From SHZI01 sp040080965 (lineage in GTDB: Bacteria; Pseudomonadota; Gammaproteobacteria; Steroidobacterales; GCA-2729495): a stretch of 64,000 nt of DNA. The translations under genes were made by a program, and so were the position numbers. The DNA is taken from the NCBI GenBank assembly GCA_040080965.1, contig JBEBHH010000003.1, forward strand, positions 132,565 to 196,564, in the 5' to 3' direction. Positions 9,263-18,393 of the stretch are shown here, piece by piece; position 1 is the first letter of the stretch; the number at the start of each line of letters is the position of its first letter. Below the pieces are notes generated by a model. The model ran no database searches. It saw only the letters and a list, made by a program, of their open reading frames with translations, and was not told where the DNA came from.

Positions 9263-9622
9263 ATGCTGGGTCGCCTCCTTGCCATTGTGCTGTGCGCCGC
9301 GCTTTTCCTGCCCCAGGCGGGCCAGGCGCACGTGCACCTGTGCCTCGACGGCGCGGGTCCGGCCGTCTCGATGCACACGCCGGAAGCGGGCGAGCCCTGC
9401 GGGCACGTGGATTCCGCCGGGCATCACGACCACTCGGTGGAGGTGGACAGCCCGGTCATCGGCAAGGTCTGGCCGCCGGGACTCGACGCCGCGCTCTTCG
9501 TGGTTCTCCTGGTCCTGTTCACCGTGGCACAGGCAGGCCGATTGCTGCTTGTCCTGCAATACAGGCTGGTCCCTGCGCCTCCGCTGTTCCTCCGGCCACC
9601 CCTCCGGGGGCCTCCCGCCTAG
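9263..9622 (+). CDS. Small His-rich exported protein preceding the czcCBA operon
   Basis: A 119-residue protein with a signal peptide (RLLAIVLCAALFLPQAGQA), then a short His/Cys-rich segment (HVHLCLDG, CGHVDSAGHHDHSVEV) and a membrane segment (LDAALFVVLLVLFTVAQAG). The clustered His, Cys and Asp/Glu residues suggest metal binding. It lies 66 bases upstream of the TolC-like gene of a divalent-cation efflux operon, where small CzcI/DUF2946-like proteins are often encoded. I infer a role as periplasmic metal sensor, buffer or regulator of that operon, without direct proof. Start ATG 9263 directly precedes the signal peptide. Confidence 0.65.
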   Translation: MLGRLLAIVLCAALFLPQAGQAHVHLCLDGAGPAVSMHTPEAGEPCGHVDSAGHHDHSVEVDSPVIGKVWPPGLDAALFVVLLVLFTVAQAGRLLLVLQYRLVPAPPLFLRPPLRGPPA

Positions 9623-9688
9623 TCTCCCCGCGATTCGCCGCTGTCTTCGTGCCGCACGCCTGTGCGGCCCACGAGCCGGGAGACCACC

Positions 9689-10999
9689 ATGCTTCTGTTT
9701 CAAGCGCGCGCCGCGAGTGCGCGCCTGCTGCTCGCCGGACTGGCGCTCGTTGCTGGCGGACTGCCGCCGGCCCGGGCGCAACCGTCTGATGCGGCCGACC
9801 CGCTGACGCTGGGTCTGGCGATCGAGCGAGCCCTGGCGTCCAATCCGTCGCTGGCCGGCTTCGCCTATGCCCTGAAAGCCCAGGACGCGCGCATCGCAGC
9901 GGCAGGTCAACGGCCCGCGTTGGAGGCTTCGCTGGATCTCGAGAACGCGCTGGGGACGGGCGACTACAACGGCTTCGACGCCGCCGAAGGCACGTTTGCC
10001 CTGTCGCAGGTGATCGAGCTGGGCGGCAAGCGGGATTCGCGGAGCGCGGCCGCCCGGTCCGGCCGCGAGCTGCTGTCGATCGAGCGGCAGGCGGCGCAGC
10101 TGGATGTGCTGGCCGAGGTCACCCGGCGCTTCATTGCCGTGGCCGCTGCCCAGGAGCAGCTCGCCCTTGCGCAGGAAGGCGTGGCACTCGCGCGCGGGAC
10201 GGCAGATGACGTGGGCCTGCGGGTCCGCGCCGCAAAGTCCCCCGAGGCCGAGCTTCTTCGCTCCCGCGCCGCACTGAGCCGCGCCGGGCTCGGGGAGCAG
10301 CGTGCCGCGGCGGAACTGGGCGCGGCAAGGCAGAAGCTCGCCGCGATGTGGGGCAGTCCGCGCGCGGATTTCAGTGACGTCCGCGCCGACCTGTACCGCA
10401 TGCCCGCGCTCCTCGACTTCGAGTCTCTAGCCGCCCGGGTGGACGCCAACCCCGACTTCCTGCGTTTCGCTTCCGTCGCGCGGCTGCGCGACGCGGAAAG
10501 CCGTGTGGCCCGCAGCTTCCGCCGGCCCGACCTCGAGCTGTCGGGCGGCGTGCGCCGTCTCGAGGAGTCGAACGACCAGGCGCTGGTCATGGGAATTTCC
10601 GTACCGCTGTTTCCGGGCCGGCGGGCCGCGCCCGCCATTGCCGAGGCCGACGCCTTGCGCGAGCTGGCCGGCGTGGAGCAGGCGGCCGCACGGCTCCAGG
10701 CCCGCACCCAGCTGTTCGGACTCTACGAGCAGCTCCGGCAGGCCAACCGGGAAACCGAAACCCTGCGCGGTGAGGTACTGCCGCAACTGGAAAAGGCCCT
10801 CGAGGCAACGAAGTACGCCTACGAGCGCGGACGCTACGGCTACGCGGAGCTGGTGGATGCCCGGCAGTCCTTCCTCGACGCACGGGGCGCGGCCATCGGG
10901 TCCGCGGTCAGCGGCCGGGAACTGCTGGCCGAAATCGAACGACTGACTGGCGAGCCCCTGACGGACGCGGCGGCTGCCAATGGAATGGAGACCCCATGA
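9689..10999 (+). CDS. czcC: CzcC-like outer-membrane efflux channel (TolC family)
   Basis: A 436-residue TolC-family outer-membrane factor with a signal peptide (LLLAGLALVAGGLPPARAQ) and two repeated helical halves rich in Ala, Arg and Glu. Conserved features include ALASNPSLAGFAYALKAQDARI near the start and EVLPQLEKALEATKYAYERGRYGYAELVDARQ near the end (quoted in part), the latter being the usual OEP C-terminal pattern. I chose ATG 9689 because GGGAG lies about seven bases upstream; a GTG at 9662 is also in frame. Its stop overlaps the start of the adaptor gene by four bases. It forms the exit duct of a CzcCBA-type metal pump. Confidence 0.88.
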   Translation: MLLFQARAASARLLLAGLALVAGGLPPARAQPSDAADPLTLGLAIERALASNPSLAGFAYALKAQDARIAAAGQRPALEASLDLENALGTGDYNGFDAAEGTFALSQVIELGGKRDSRSAAARSGRELLSIERQAAQLDVLAEVTRRFIAVAAAQEQLALAQEGVALARGTADDVGLRVRAAKSPEAELLRSRAALSRAGLGEQRAAAELGAARQKLAAMWGSPRADFSDVRADLYRMPALLDFESLAARVDANPDFLRFASVARLRDAESRVARSFRRPDLELSGGVRRLEESNDQALVMGISVPLFPGRRAAPAIAEADALRELAGVEQAAARLQARTQLFGLYEQLRQANRETETLRGEVLPQLEKALEATKYAYERGRYGYAELVDARQSFLDARGAAIGSAVSGRELLAEIERLTGEPLTDAAAANGMETP

Positions 11000-12003
11000 A
11001 CGCGATGCCTGTTGCGACCGTACGGCTCTTCCTTGCCGCCGCCCTGCTGGCGCTCGCAGCGGGCTGCGGTGACACCGGATCGACGGCGTCCCGGGCCAGC
11101 GAGCCGGAGCATGAGCACGAGGGGGACGACGGCCACGACGAGGATGATCACGAAGGGGATCATGAGGAGCACGAGGGGGAGGAGGCGGCCGGTGCTGTCC
11201 GCCTCACGCCGGAGCAGATCCGGTCTGCCTCGATCACGGTGACCGCGGCCGGTCCGGCCACCATCCGTGAGCAGCTACCCCTGTACGGCGTGATCGCGCC
11301 AAACGCCGAGCGGGTCCGGGAGATCACGCCCCGGTTCCCGGGGGTCATCCGCAGTGTGTCGAAGCGGCTGGGCGATTCCGTCCGGCAGGGGGAAGCGCTG
11401 GCGACAGTCGAAAGCAACGAAAGCCTGCAGACCTATGCCCTGGCCGCGCCGCTCTCCGGCGTCGTGACGGCGCGCAATGCCAATCCGGGCGAGCAGACCG
11501 GCGAGCGGGTGCTGTTCACCGTCGCCGACCTCTCCACGGTCTGGGTCGAGGTCGCCCTGTTCCCGAGGGACCGCAGCCGTGTGCAGTCGGGCCAGTCCGC
11601 GCGGGTGACCAGCAGTGAGACCGGGAAGGCGGCGGACGGCCGGATCGTGTACGTCGCACCGTTTGGCAGCGCGAGCAACCAGACGCTCACCGCCCGCGTG
11701 CTGATCGACAACGCCGATGGCCACTGGGCGCCGGGGCTGTACGTCACCGTCGACGTCACGCTGGCGGAAAGCGAGGTGCCCGTCGCCGTCCGGAGCGAGG
11801 CGCTTCAGATCCTCGACGGGCGCACCGTCGTCTTCGGCGAGGGCCCGCAGGGCTTCCAGCCGCTGCCGGTGGAGACCGGGCGCAGCGACGGCGAATCCAC
11901 GGAGATCCTGGGCGGCCTTGAACCCGGCGACCGGTATGTGGCCGGCAACAGCTTCATCCTGAAGGCGGAGCTCGGCAAGGGCGAAGCCAGCCACGAGCAC
12001 TGA
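10996..12003 (+). CDS. czcB: CzcB-like metal efflux RND adaptor lipoprotein
   Basis: A 335-residue periplasmic adaptor of a heavy-metal RND pump. The N-terminus is a lipoprotein signal with lipobox LAAGC (Cys24). It is followed by an extremely acidic, histidine-rich linker at about residues 36-60 (EHEHEGDDGHDEDDHEGD and onward) that probably binds metal ions. The lipoyl and barrel domains follow (VIRSVSKRLGDSVRQGEAL, AAPLSGVVTARNANPGEQ). The last residues, ASHEH, add two more histidines. It is coupled to czcC by ATGA overlap and lies ten bases before the permease. It is expected to deliver periplasmic divalent cations to the pump. Confidence 0.92.
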   Translation: MNAMPVATVRLFLAAALLALAAGCGDTGSTASRASEPEHEHEGDDGHDEDDHEGDHEEHEGEEAAGAVRLTPEQIRSASITVTAAGPATIREQLPLYGVIAPNAERVREITPRFPGVIRSVSKRLGDSVRQGEALATVESNESLQTYALAAPLSGVVTARNANPGEQTGERVLFTVADLSTVWVEVALFPRDRSRVQSGQSARVTSSETGKAADGRIVYVAPFGSASNQTLTARVLIDNADGHWAPGLYVTVDVTLAESEVPVAVRSEALQILDGRTVVFGEGPQGFQPLPVETGRSDGESTEILGGLEPGDRYVAGNSFILKAELGKGEASHEH

Positions 12004-12013
12004 GGTCCCGCCC

Positions 12014-15000
12014 ATGGTTGACAGCCTGTTGCGCTTCGCCATCGCCCGCCGCTGGGTGGTGCTCTTCCTCGTGCTGGTCGTTGCCGGCGCCGGCGCCTGG
12101 AGCTACCAGCGGCTGCCCATCGACGCGGTGCCCGACATCACCAACGTCCAGGTGCAGATCAGCACGAGTGCGCCCGGTTACTCGCCCCTGGAGGTCGAGC
12201 AGCGGATCACCTATCCCGTCGAGACCGCCATTGCGGGCCTTCCGGCGGTCGAGTACACGCGCTCGCTGTCGCGCTACGGGCTCTCCCAGGTCACCGTGGT
12301 GTTCGCCGACGGCACCGACATCTACTTCGCCCGCAATCTCATCAACGAGCGCCTGCAGCAGGCGAAGGGGCAGATGCCGGACGGGCTCGAGCCGGAGATG
12401 GGGCCGATCGCCACCGGCCTTGGCGAGATCTTCATGTACAGCGTGGATGCCGAGCCCGGCGCCCGGCAGCCTGACGGCCGGCCCTACGATGCCACGGCGC
12501 TCCGCACGCTGCAGGACTGGGTGATCCGTCCCCAGTTGCGGCAGGTTCAGGGCGTGACCGAGGTCAATACAATCGGCGGTTACGAGAAGCAGTTCCACGT
12601 GACGCCGGATCCCGCACGCCTGCTGGCGTTCGGTCTGACCTTCCACGACGTCCTGGAGGCCCTGGAGAGGAACAACGCCAGCGTCGGTGCCGGCTACATC
12701 GAGCGCAATGGCGAGCAGTACCTGATCCGCTCGCCTGGCCAGCTCGCGGACCTCGAGGCCATCGGTCAGGTCGTCATCACGCAGCGGGACGGCGTTCCCA
12801 TTGCCGTCCGCGACGTCGCCGACGTGGCTCTCGGCAAGCAGCTGCGCTCGGGCGCGGCAACCCATGACGGCAAGGAGACCGTGCTTGGCACGGCCGTCAT
12901 GCTGGTCGGTGCGAACAGCCGCACCGTCTCCGCGGCGGTCGCCGACCGGCTGGCCGAGGTGGCGAAAACGCTGCCGGAGGGCGTCACCGCGAAGACCGTC
13001 TACGACCGTACGATCCTCGTGGACAAGACGATCGCCACCGTCCGCAATAACCTGCTGGAGGGCGCCGTCCTGGTGGTGGCGGTGCTGCTGCTGATGCTCG
13101 GCAACGTCCGCGCGGCACTCCTGACGGCGATGGTCATCCCGCTGTCGATGCTCATGCTGATCACCGGCATGGTCACGTCGAAGGTGTCCGCCAACCTGAT
13201 GAGCCTCGGCGCCCTCGACTTCGGCCTCATCGTCGACGGTGCAGTGATCATCGTGGAGAACTGCATCCTGAGGCTGGGTGAGCGGCAGCACCAGCTGGGG
13301 CGCCTGCTCAGCCTGGATGAGAGGCTGGGCACGGTGTTCGGGTCGACGCGGGAGGTGTTCACGCCAAGCCTGGTCAGTGTCGTCGTGGTGATCCTGGTCA
13401 ACATCCCCATCCTCGCGCTCACGGGAGTGGAGGGCAGGATGTTCCAGCCCATGGCCTTCGCCGTGATCATCGCGCTGCTGGCGGCACTGGTGCTGTCCCT
13501 CACCTTCGTGCCGGCAGCCGTCGCGATCTTTCTCACGGGTCGCATCGAGGAGAAGGAGAGCCGGATCGTCCAGGTGGCGCGCCGGGCCTATGCGCCGGTC
13601 CTCGACGCCGCCCTTGACCGTCGCAGGCCCGTGCTGGCGGGCGCCGTGGCCTTCGTGGTCCTCTGTGGCTGGCTGGGAACGCGACTCGGCACCGAATTCA
13701 TCCCCAGCCTGGACGAGGGTGACCTGGCCGTGCAGGCCCTGCGCATCCCGGGCACCAGCCTCACCCAGTCCCTGGACATGCAGTTCCAGCTCGAGCGGGC
13801 GCTGGACGATATCCCTGAGGTGAAGACCGTCTTTTCGCGGGTCGGCACCGCGGAGGTGGCAACGGATCCCATGCCGCCGAATATCGCCGACGGCTACGTG
13901 ATGCTGAACGAGCGCGCGGACTGGCCGGACCCGCGGAAGACCCGGGGCGAGCTGGCACTGGAGATCGAGGAGCGGCTCGAGGCGGTGCCGGGCAACGCCT
14001 TCGAGATCAGCCAGCCGATCCAGCTGCGCTTCAACGAGCTGATCTCGGGCGTGCGCTCCGACCTCGGGGTCAAGGTCTACGGCGATGACCTGGCGCAGCT
14101 GCTGGAGACGGGTAACCGGATCGCAGCGGTCCTGAACGGGATACCCGGTGCCCGGGGCGTGAAGGTGGAGCAGGTGGAGGGACTGCCGGTGCTGTCCGTG
14201 GAGCCGAAGCGTGCCGCGCTGTACCGGTTTGGCCTGAACGTGGCCGATGTCCAGGAAGTGCTCGCCGCCGCGACGGGCGGCGAGGAAGCCGGGCAGATCT
14301 TCGAGGGCGACCAGCGGTCCGCCCTGGTGGTGCGCCTCCCCGAGGAAGTGCGCGGCGACCTGGAGGCGCTGGCCCGGCTGGCCATTCCCCTGCCGGGTGG
14401 CGGCTATGTCCCGCTCGGGGAGGTGGCCACGCTGCGGCTGGCCCCGGGTCCCAACCAGATCAGTCGCGAGAACGGCAAGCGCCGGCTGGTGGTGTCCGCC
14501 AACGTCCGCGGGCGGGACCTTGGCGGCTTCGTCGCGGAGGCCCAGCGAACGATCGGCGCGGAGGTCCGGCTGCCGGCCGGCTACTGGCTGGCCTACGGCG
14601 GGACCTTCGAGCAGCTGCAGTCGGCGACCGCGCGCCTGTCCCTGCTGGTGCCCGTCACGCTGGTGATGATCTTTGCCCTCCTGCTGCTGACCTTTGGCTC
14701 GGCTCGGGACGCTGCGCTGGTGTTCAGTGGCGTCCCGCTGGCCCTCACCGGCGGTGTCATCGCCCTGTGGCTGCGTGGTATTCCGCTGTCCATCACCGCT
14801 GGCGTCGGCTTCATCACCCTGTGCGGAGTGGCGGTGCTGACGGGCGTCGTCATGGTCTCGGCCTTTCGCGAGCGGCTCGCGGCGGGGCTTGCCATCGATG
14901 ACGCGATTCGCGAGGGCGCCATGTTGCGCCTGCGGCCGATCCTGATGGTCGCGCTCGTCGCGGCCCTCGGCTTCCTGCCGATGGCGCTCAACACGAGCAC

Positions 15001-15154
15001 CGGTGCCGAGGTCCAGCGACCACTGGCGACAGTGGTCATCGGCGGAATCATTTCGGCGACGATCCTGACGCTGATCGTCCTGCCGGGGCTGTACCGCATG
15101 GCCTGGCGCCCGGAGCCTGAGCGGGGGCCAATGCCTGCCGCCGGCGGCGCCTAG
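12014..15154 (+). CDS. czcA: CzcA-like heavy-metal RND permease (HME family)
   Basis: A 1046-residue inner-membrane proton/cation antiporter. The heavy-metal signature in segment 4 reads DFGLIVDGAVIIVEN from residue 402, which in the HME classification fits divalent cations (Zn, Co, Cd or Ni) rather than Cu/Ag pumps. The N-terminal segment (MVDSLLRFAIARRWVVLFLV) and the porter motif YPVETAIAGLPAVEYTRSLS are typical. It completes a czcCBA operon (9689-15154) with the small His-rich gene in front. The 3' end overlaps the convergent MFS gene by four bases. The exact metal cannot be decided from sequence. Confidence 0.94.
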   Translation: MVDSLLRFAIARRWVVLFLVLVVAGAGAWSYQRLPIDAVPDITNVQVQISTSAPGYSPLEVEQRITYPVETAIAGLPAVEYTRSLSRYGLSQVTVVFADGTDIYFARNLINERLQQAKGQMPDGLEPEMGPIATGLGEIFMYSVDAEPGARQPDGRPYDATALRTLQDWVIRPQLRQVQGVTEVNTIGGYEKQFHVTPDPARLLAFGLTFHDVLEALERNNASVGAGYIERNGEQYLIRSPGQLADLEAIGQVVITQRDGVPIAVRDVADVALGKQLRSGAATHDGKETVLGTAVMLVGANSRTVSAAVADRLAEVAKTLPEGVTAKTVYDRTILVDKTIATVRNNLLEGAVLVVAVLLLMLGNVRAALLTAMVIPLSMLMLITGMVTSKVSANLMSLGALDFGLIVDGAVIIVENCILRLGERQHQLGRLLSLDERLGTVFGSTREVFTPSLVSVVVVILVNIPILALTGVEGRMFQPMAFAVIIALLAALVLSLTFVPAAVAIFLTGRIEEKESRIVQVARRAYAPVLDAALDRRRPVLAGAVAFVVLCGWLGTRLGTEFIPSLDEGDLAVQALRIPGTSLTQSLDMQFQLERALDDIPEVKTVFSRVGTAEVATDPMPPNIADGYVMLNERADWPDPRKTRGELALEIEERLEAVPGNAFEISQPIQLRFNELISGVRSDLGVKVYGDDLAQLLETGNRIAAVLNGIPGARGVKVEQVEGLPVLSVEPKRAALYRFGLNVADVQEVLAAATGGEEAGQIFEGDQRSALVVRLPEEVRGDLEALARLAIPLPGGGYVPLGEVATLRLAPGPNQISRENGKRRLVVSANVRGRDLGGFVAEAQRTIGAEVRLPAGYWLAYGGTFEQLQSATARLSLLVPVTLVMIFALLLLTFGSARDAALVFSGVPLALTGGVIALWLRGIPLSITAGVGFITLCGVAVLTGVVMVSAFRERLAAGLAIDDAIREGAMLRLRPILMVALVAALGFLPMALNTSTGAEVQRPLATVVIGGIISATILTLIVLPGLYRMAWRPEPERGPMPAAGGA

Positions 15155-16479
15155 TCCGCCCGGACGGCCACCCCGTCCCGGAGGCGGGTCCCGGCACCAG
15201 CGCGCAATTCCCGGCTGCGCAGCAGGATGGCCGCCGCGCCGACCACGCCGTTGGCGATGGCAATCGCGATGATCGGGGCCTGGGGTCCGATCGTGTCGTA
15301 GAGCCAGCCACCCCCGGCCGAGAGCGCGAGGATGCCGACGGCCCCGCAGAAATTCTGCAGCCCGAAGACGGCGCCGCGGATACCAGGGGGGGACTCCTGG
15401 GCCAGCAGCACCGATGACGTGAGCACGGTGCAGGACTGGCCGATGCCCATGCACAGCAGGGCCGGGATGGCGGCGGGCGCGAGGATGTCATCCAGCGATC
15501 CCACCCAGCCGTAGCCGATGGCCGCCACCAGGAATCCGCCGCAAAAGAGCGTGAGGCGGTTGACGCGGTCGGCGACGATCCCCAGCAGCGGCGAGCAGAG
15601 CATGGACGCCCCCAGCGCCAGGCCGATGACCATCCCGGACCGCGCGGCCGCGTCCTCGGGGCTCAGGCCCTGGCTCGTGCCTGACTGTACGATCCACAGG
15701 GTCAGGAACAGGCTGATCGCCGCCATGTCCGCCCGCGCCGCGAAGGCGCCCAGGTAGGACAGGCCGATCCGCGGATTCCCGGCGGCCCGGACCCCGTCCC
15801 GGAGCAGCAGCGCCACCGACGGGCGTTCCCGCACCTGCTCGGGACGCCCGGGCCTGAGCCCGAGCATCACGACGGCGGCCAGCAGCGCCACCCCGGCCAC
15901 GGTCCAGTACGCGTACTGGCCGGCCGTCGCCGGGTCGGCGCCCTGGGCCGCGAAGACCGCCGGCAGCCGGGACAGGAAGACGAAGGAGAGCACGGCCCCG
16001 ATGCCGTTCAGCAGGAAGGAAAACCCGGTGAGCTTGCCCCGGGAGTCCTCGTGGGCGTAGTCGGCCGCCACGGCCGAGAGCATGGCCGTGAGCGCGGCGA
16101 GGGCGATGCCGAACACGAGGCGGTAGGCCGTCAGTTCCGGTACCGACCCGGCGGTGGGGTACAGCAGGTAGGCCACCGCCAGCACGAAGAAGCCGGCCAC
16201 GTAGACCGGTCGCCGGCCCAGCCGGTCCGACATGGCGCCCCAGAAGCCGATGAGGCCCAGCATCAGGATCTCCTGCCAGAACTGCAGGTTGCCCGTCACG
16301 ACGCCCTGTTCGCCGGTCGGCACGCGCAGGTTGACCTCCAGGAGGTAGGGGGTCAGGGTCGCAAGGTAGGTGAACAATCCAATACTGACGAACGCAGCGA
16401 ACAGATAGGCACAGGCGTGGCGGCGGAGGACGCCGGGCGCCAGGCGGATCGGGCCGAGATAGCGGGACGGTTCGGGCAT
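15151..16479 (-). CDS. MFS transporter
   Basis: A 442-residue major facilitator with about 12 hydrophobic segments. The cytoplasmic loop between segments 2 and 3 has motif A (GFWGAMSDRLGRRPVYVAGF), and a weaker copy lies in the second half (LGIVADRVNRLTLFCGG). The long central loop and C-terminal half resemble drug or small-molecule exporters, but no substrate signature is decisive. It diverges from the ABC exporter pair at 16606 across a 126-bp region that holds a MerR-type promoter (for the ABC genes) and a partial dyad on the MFS side, so co-regulation is possible. Stop codons overlap czcA. Confidence 0.9.
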   Translation of the reverse strand: MPEPSRYLGPIRLAPGVLRRHACAYLFAAFVSIGLFTYLATLTPYLLEVNLRVPTGEQGVVTGNLQFWQEILMLGLIGFWGAMSDRLGRRPVYVAGFFVLAVAYLLYPTAGSVPELTAYRLVFGIALAALTAMLSAVAADYAHEDSRGKLTGFSFLLNGIGAVLSFVFLSRLPAVFAAQGADPATAGQYAYWTVAGVALLAAVVMLGLRPGRPEQVRERPSVALLLRDGVRAAGNPRIGLSYLGAFAARADMAAISLFLTLWIVQSGTSQGLSPEDAAARSGMVIGLALGASMLCSPLLGIVADRVNRLTLFCGGFLVAAIGYGWVGSLDDILAPAAIPALLCMGIGQSCTVLTSSVLLAQESPPGIRGAVFGLQNFCGAVGILALSAGGGWLYDTIGPQAPIIAIAIANGVVGAAAILLRSRELRAGAGTRLRDGVAVRAD

Positions 16480-16540
16480 ACGTCAGGATCCTCAGCCTTG
16501 ATCCCCGGTTGAGGGTCAAGGCCATTGCGGGTTCTCCGGC

Positions 16541-16572
16541 TTGACCTTCAACTTCGGTTGAAGGTCTAGTCT
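16541..16572 (+). promoter_or_regulatory. MerR-type promoter/operator for the ABC exporter genes
   Basis: The -35 hexamer TTGACC (16541-16546) and -10 hexamer TAGTCT (16567-16572) are separated by 20 bases, the over-long spacing characteristic of MerR-family activated promoters. The spacer carries a perfect dyad: arms GACCTTCAAC and GTTGAAGGTC (16543-16566) around a 4-base centre. The sequence resembles SoxR/CueR-class operators. No MerR-family gene is in the window. Confidence 0.75.
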
Positions 16573-16605
16573 ACGCTGCTGACAAACGCTGACGGAGCGC
16601 GCCCC

Positions 16606-18378
16606 ATGCTGGGAGTAGACGACAGGCTGGTAACGCCGGCCACGCTGAAATGGGTCAAGGTCGGCCTGCTGGCCGGCCTCGCGACGATTCCCACCACGAT
16701 CGTCCTCTATTACGTCCTCGGCCTGACCATCGATGCGGCGCTGGCCGGCACCAACCAGATCCGTGACTGGCTGTTCGTCCTGACCTTCCTCGTACTGCTC
16801 AAGGCCGGGCTGGCCTGGCTGTTCCGCACGGGGCAGTTCCGCGCGTCCAGCGAGGCCAAGCTCAACGTCCGGGACCAGATCTACCAGCAGGTCGTGAAGC
16901 TGGGTCCCGGCATCCTGGGCAAGCGGCGCACCGGCGAGATCGCCAACACGGCGACCGAGGGCGTCGAGTACCTGGACTACTACTTCAGCGTCTACTTCGT
17001 CCAGATCTGGGTCGCCATCGCCATTCCGATCTTCCTCTGCGCCGCGATGTTCTCCATCGACTGGGTGGTGGGCCTCTGGACCCTCGCCGGCGTGCCGCTG
17101 ACGCCGCTCTTCGTCGGCTCCTCGGCGCGCGGCTTCCGGCGCATCAGCAAGCAGAACGAGGAGGTCAAGAACCGCAACAGCTCCCAGTACCTGGACTCGA
17201 TCCAGGGCATGAGCACCCTGAAGATGTTCAACGAGGGCGACCGGCGCGGCCAGCAGATGGAGGCCGGCAACGAGACGCAGCGCCAGCTCACCATGAAGCT
17301 GCTCCTGGTCGCCCAGTTCCAGTTCGTGTTCCTCGAGCTGGGTTTTGCACTGTTTTCCACCGCCGTGGCCATGGCCGTGGCGCTGTACCGCTGGTCCGGC
17401 GGCTTCATGACCCCGGGCGAGGTGGTGGCCGTGGTGCTGCTCAGCCTGGAATTCAGCCGCACGCTGCTGCTGATCGGCGAGTTTTTCTTCGCCGGCGCGC
17501 TGGGCCGTGAAGTGGCCGCGAAGGTCATCGAGTTCCTGAACGAGAAGGCGCCCGTGAGCGCGGGCGTGGGTCGCAATCCCGGCGCGAAGCCCGACAAGGC
17601 CGTGCGCATCGAGTTCCGGAACGTGACCTTCACCTATCCGGGCGCGGACAAGCCCGCCCTGCAGAACCTCAGCATGACGCTCGAGCCCAACGAGACGGTC
17701 GCCCTGATCGGGCGCAGCGGCTCGGGCAAGACCACCGTCACCAACCTGCTGCTGCGGACCCTGGAGCCGGATTCCGGCGAGATCCTGTTCGACGGCATCC
17801 CGGAAAAGGAGCTGGCGCTGGACTGGATCCGCGAGCAGATCGCGCTGGTGCCCCAGGACCCGTTCCTCTTCTACGGCACGATCGCCGACAACCTCCGGGT
17901 GGCGAAGGAGAATGCCACGGAGGCCGAGCTGGTTGCAGCGACGAAGTCGGCCGAGCTCTATGACTACATCAGGTCCACGCCGGACGGCTTCGCCACCAAG
18001 GTGGGCGACCAGGGCATGGCGTTGAGCGGCGGCCAGGCGCAGCGCCTGGCAATCGCGCGCGCCTTCCTGAAGAACGCACCCATCGTCGTCCTGGACGAGC
18101 CCACGTCGCAGATCGACGTGGAGACCGAGACGCTGCTCAATCGCGCGCTGGCCCGGCTGACCGAGAACAAGACGGTGCTCCTGATCGCCCACCGGCTCAG
18201 CACCATCGAGCAGGCGGACCGCATCATCGTCCTGGAAGGCGGCCTGCTCGCGGAAAGCGGCACCCGCCAGGCGCTGCTGGCCCAGGGCGGCATCTACGCC
18301 GGCATGATCCGGACCAAGCGCGACATCGAGTCACAGACCCACTCACACGGAACGGCGCCTGCGGTGGCAGGCGGCTAG
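16606..18378 (+). CDS. ABC exporter half-transporter (membrane domain fused to ATPase), first of pair
   Basis: A 590-residue protein with an N-terminal six-helix exporter domain (about residues 15-310) and a C-terminal nucleotide-binding domain. Walker A is GRSGSGKTT at 369-377, the signature LSGGQ at 473-477 and Walker B with catalytic glutamate at LDEP 496-499; all key residues are intact. The C-terminus carries a few histidines (TQTHSHGTA). GGAG precedes the ATG by about eight bases. It is followed after 15 bases by a second half-transporter, and the two probably form a heterodimer. The MerR-type promoter upstream suggests induction by metal, oxidative stress or a toxic compound. Confidence 0.92.
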   Translation: MLGVDDRLVTPATLKWVKVGLLAGLATIPTTIVLYYVLGLTIDAALAGTNQIRDWLFVLTFLVLLKAGLAWLFRTGQFRASSEAKLNVRDQIYQQVVKLGPGILGKRRTGEIANTATEGVEYLDYYFSVYFVQIWVAIAIPIFLCAAMFSIDWVVGLWTLAGVPLTPLFVGSSARGFRRISKQNEEVKNRNSSQYLDSIQGMSTLKMFNEGDRRGQQMEAGNETQRQLTMKLLLVAQFQFVFLELGFALFSTAVAMAVALYRWSGGFMTPGEVVAVVLLSLEFSRTLLLIGEFFFAGALGREVAAKVIEFLNEKAPVSAGVGRNPGAKPDKAVRIEFRNVTFTYPGADKPALQNLSMTLEPNETVALIGRSGSGKTTVTNLLLRTLEPDSGEILFDGIPEKELALDWIREQIALVPQDPFLFYGTIADNLRVAKENATEAELVAATKSAELYDYIRSTPDGFATKVGDQGMALSGGQAQRLAIARAFLKNAPIVVLDEPTSQIDVETETLLNRALARLTENKTVLLIAHRLSTIEQADRIIVLEGGLLAESGTRQALLAQGGIYAGMIRTKRDIESQTHSHGTAPAVAGG

Positions 18379-18393
18379 ACGGGAGAAGCAATC

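Noticed and set aside
11954..15454. A 1166-residue open frame on the minus strand opposite czcA
   Set aside because: It is the antisense shadow of czcA in high-GC DNA: low-complexity Arg/His/Gln/Gly composition, no domain, while the plus strand encodes a complete HME pump.
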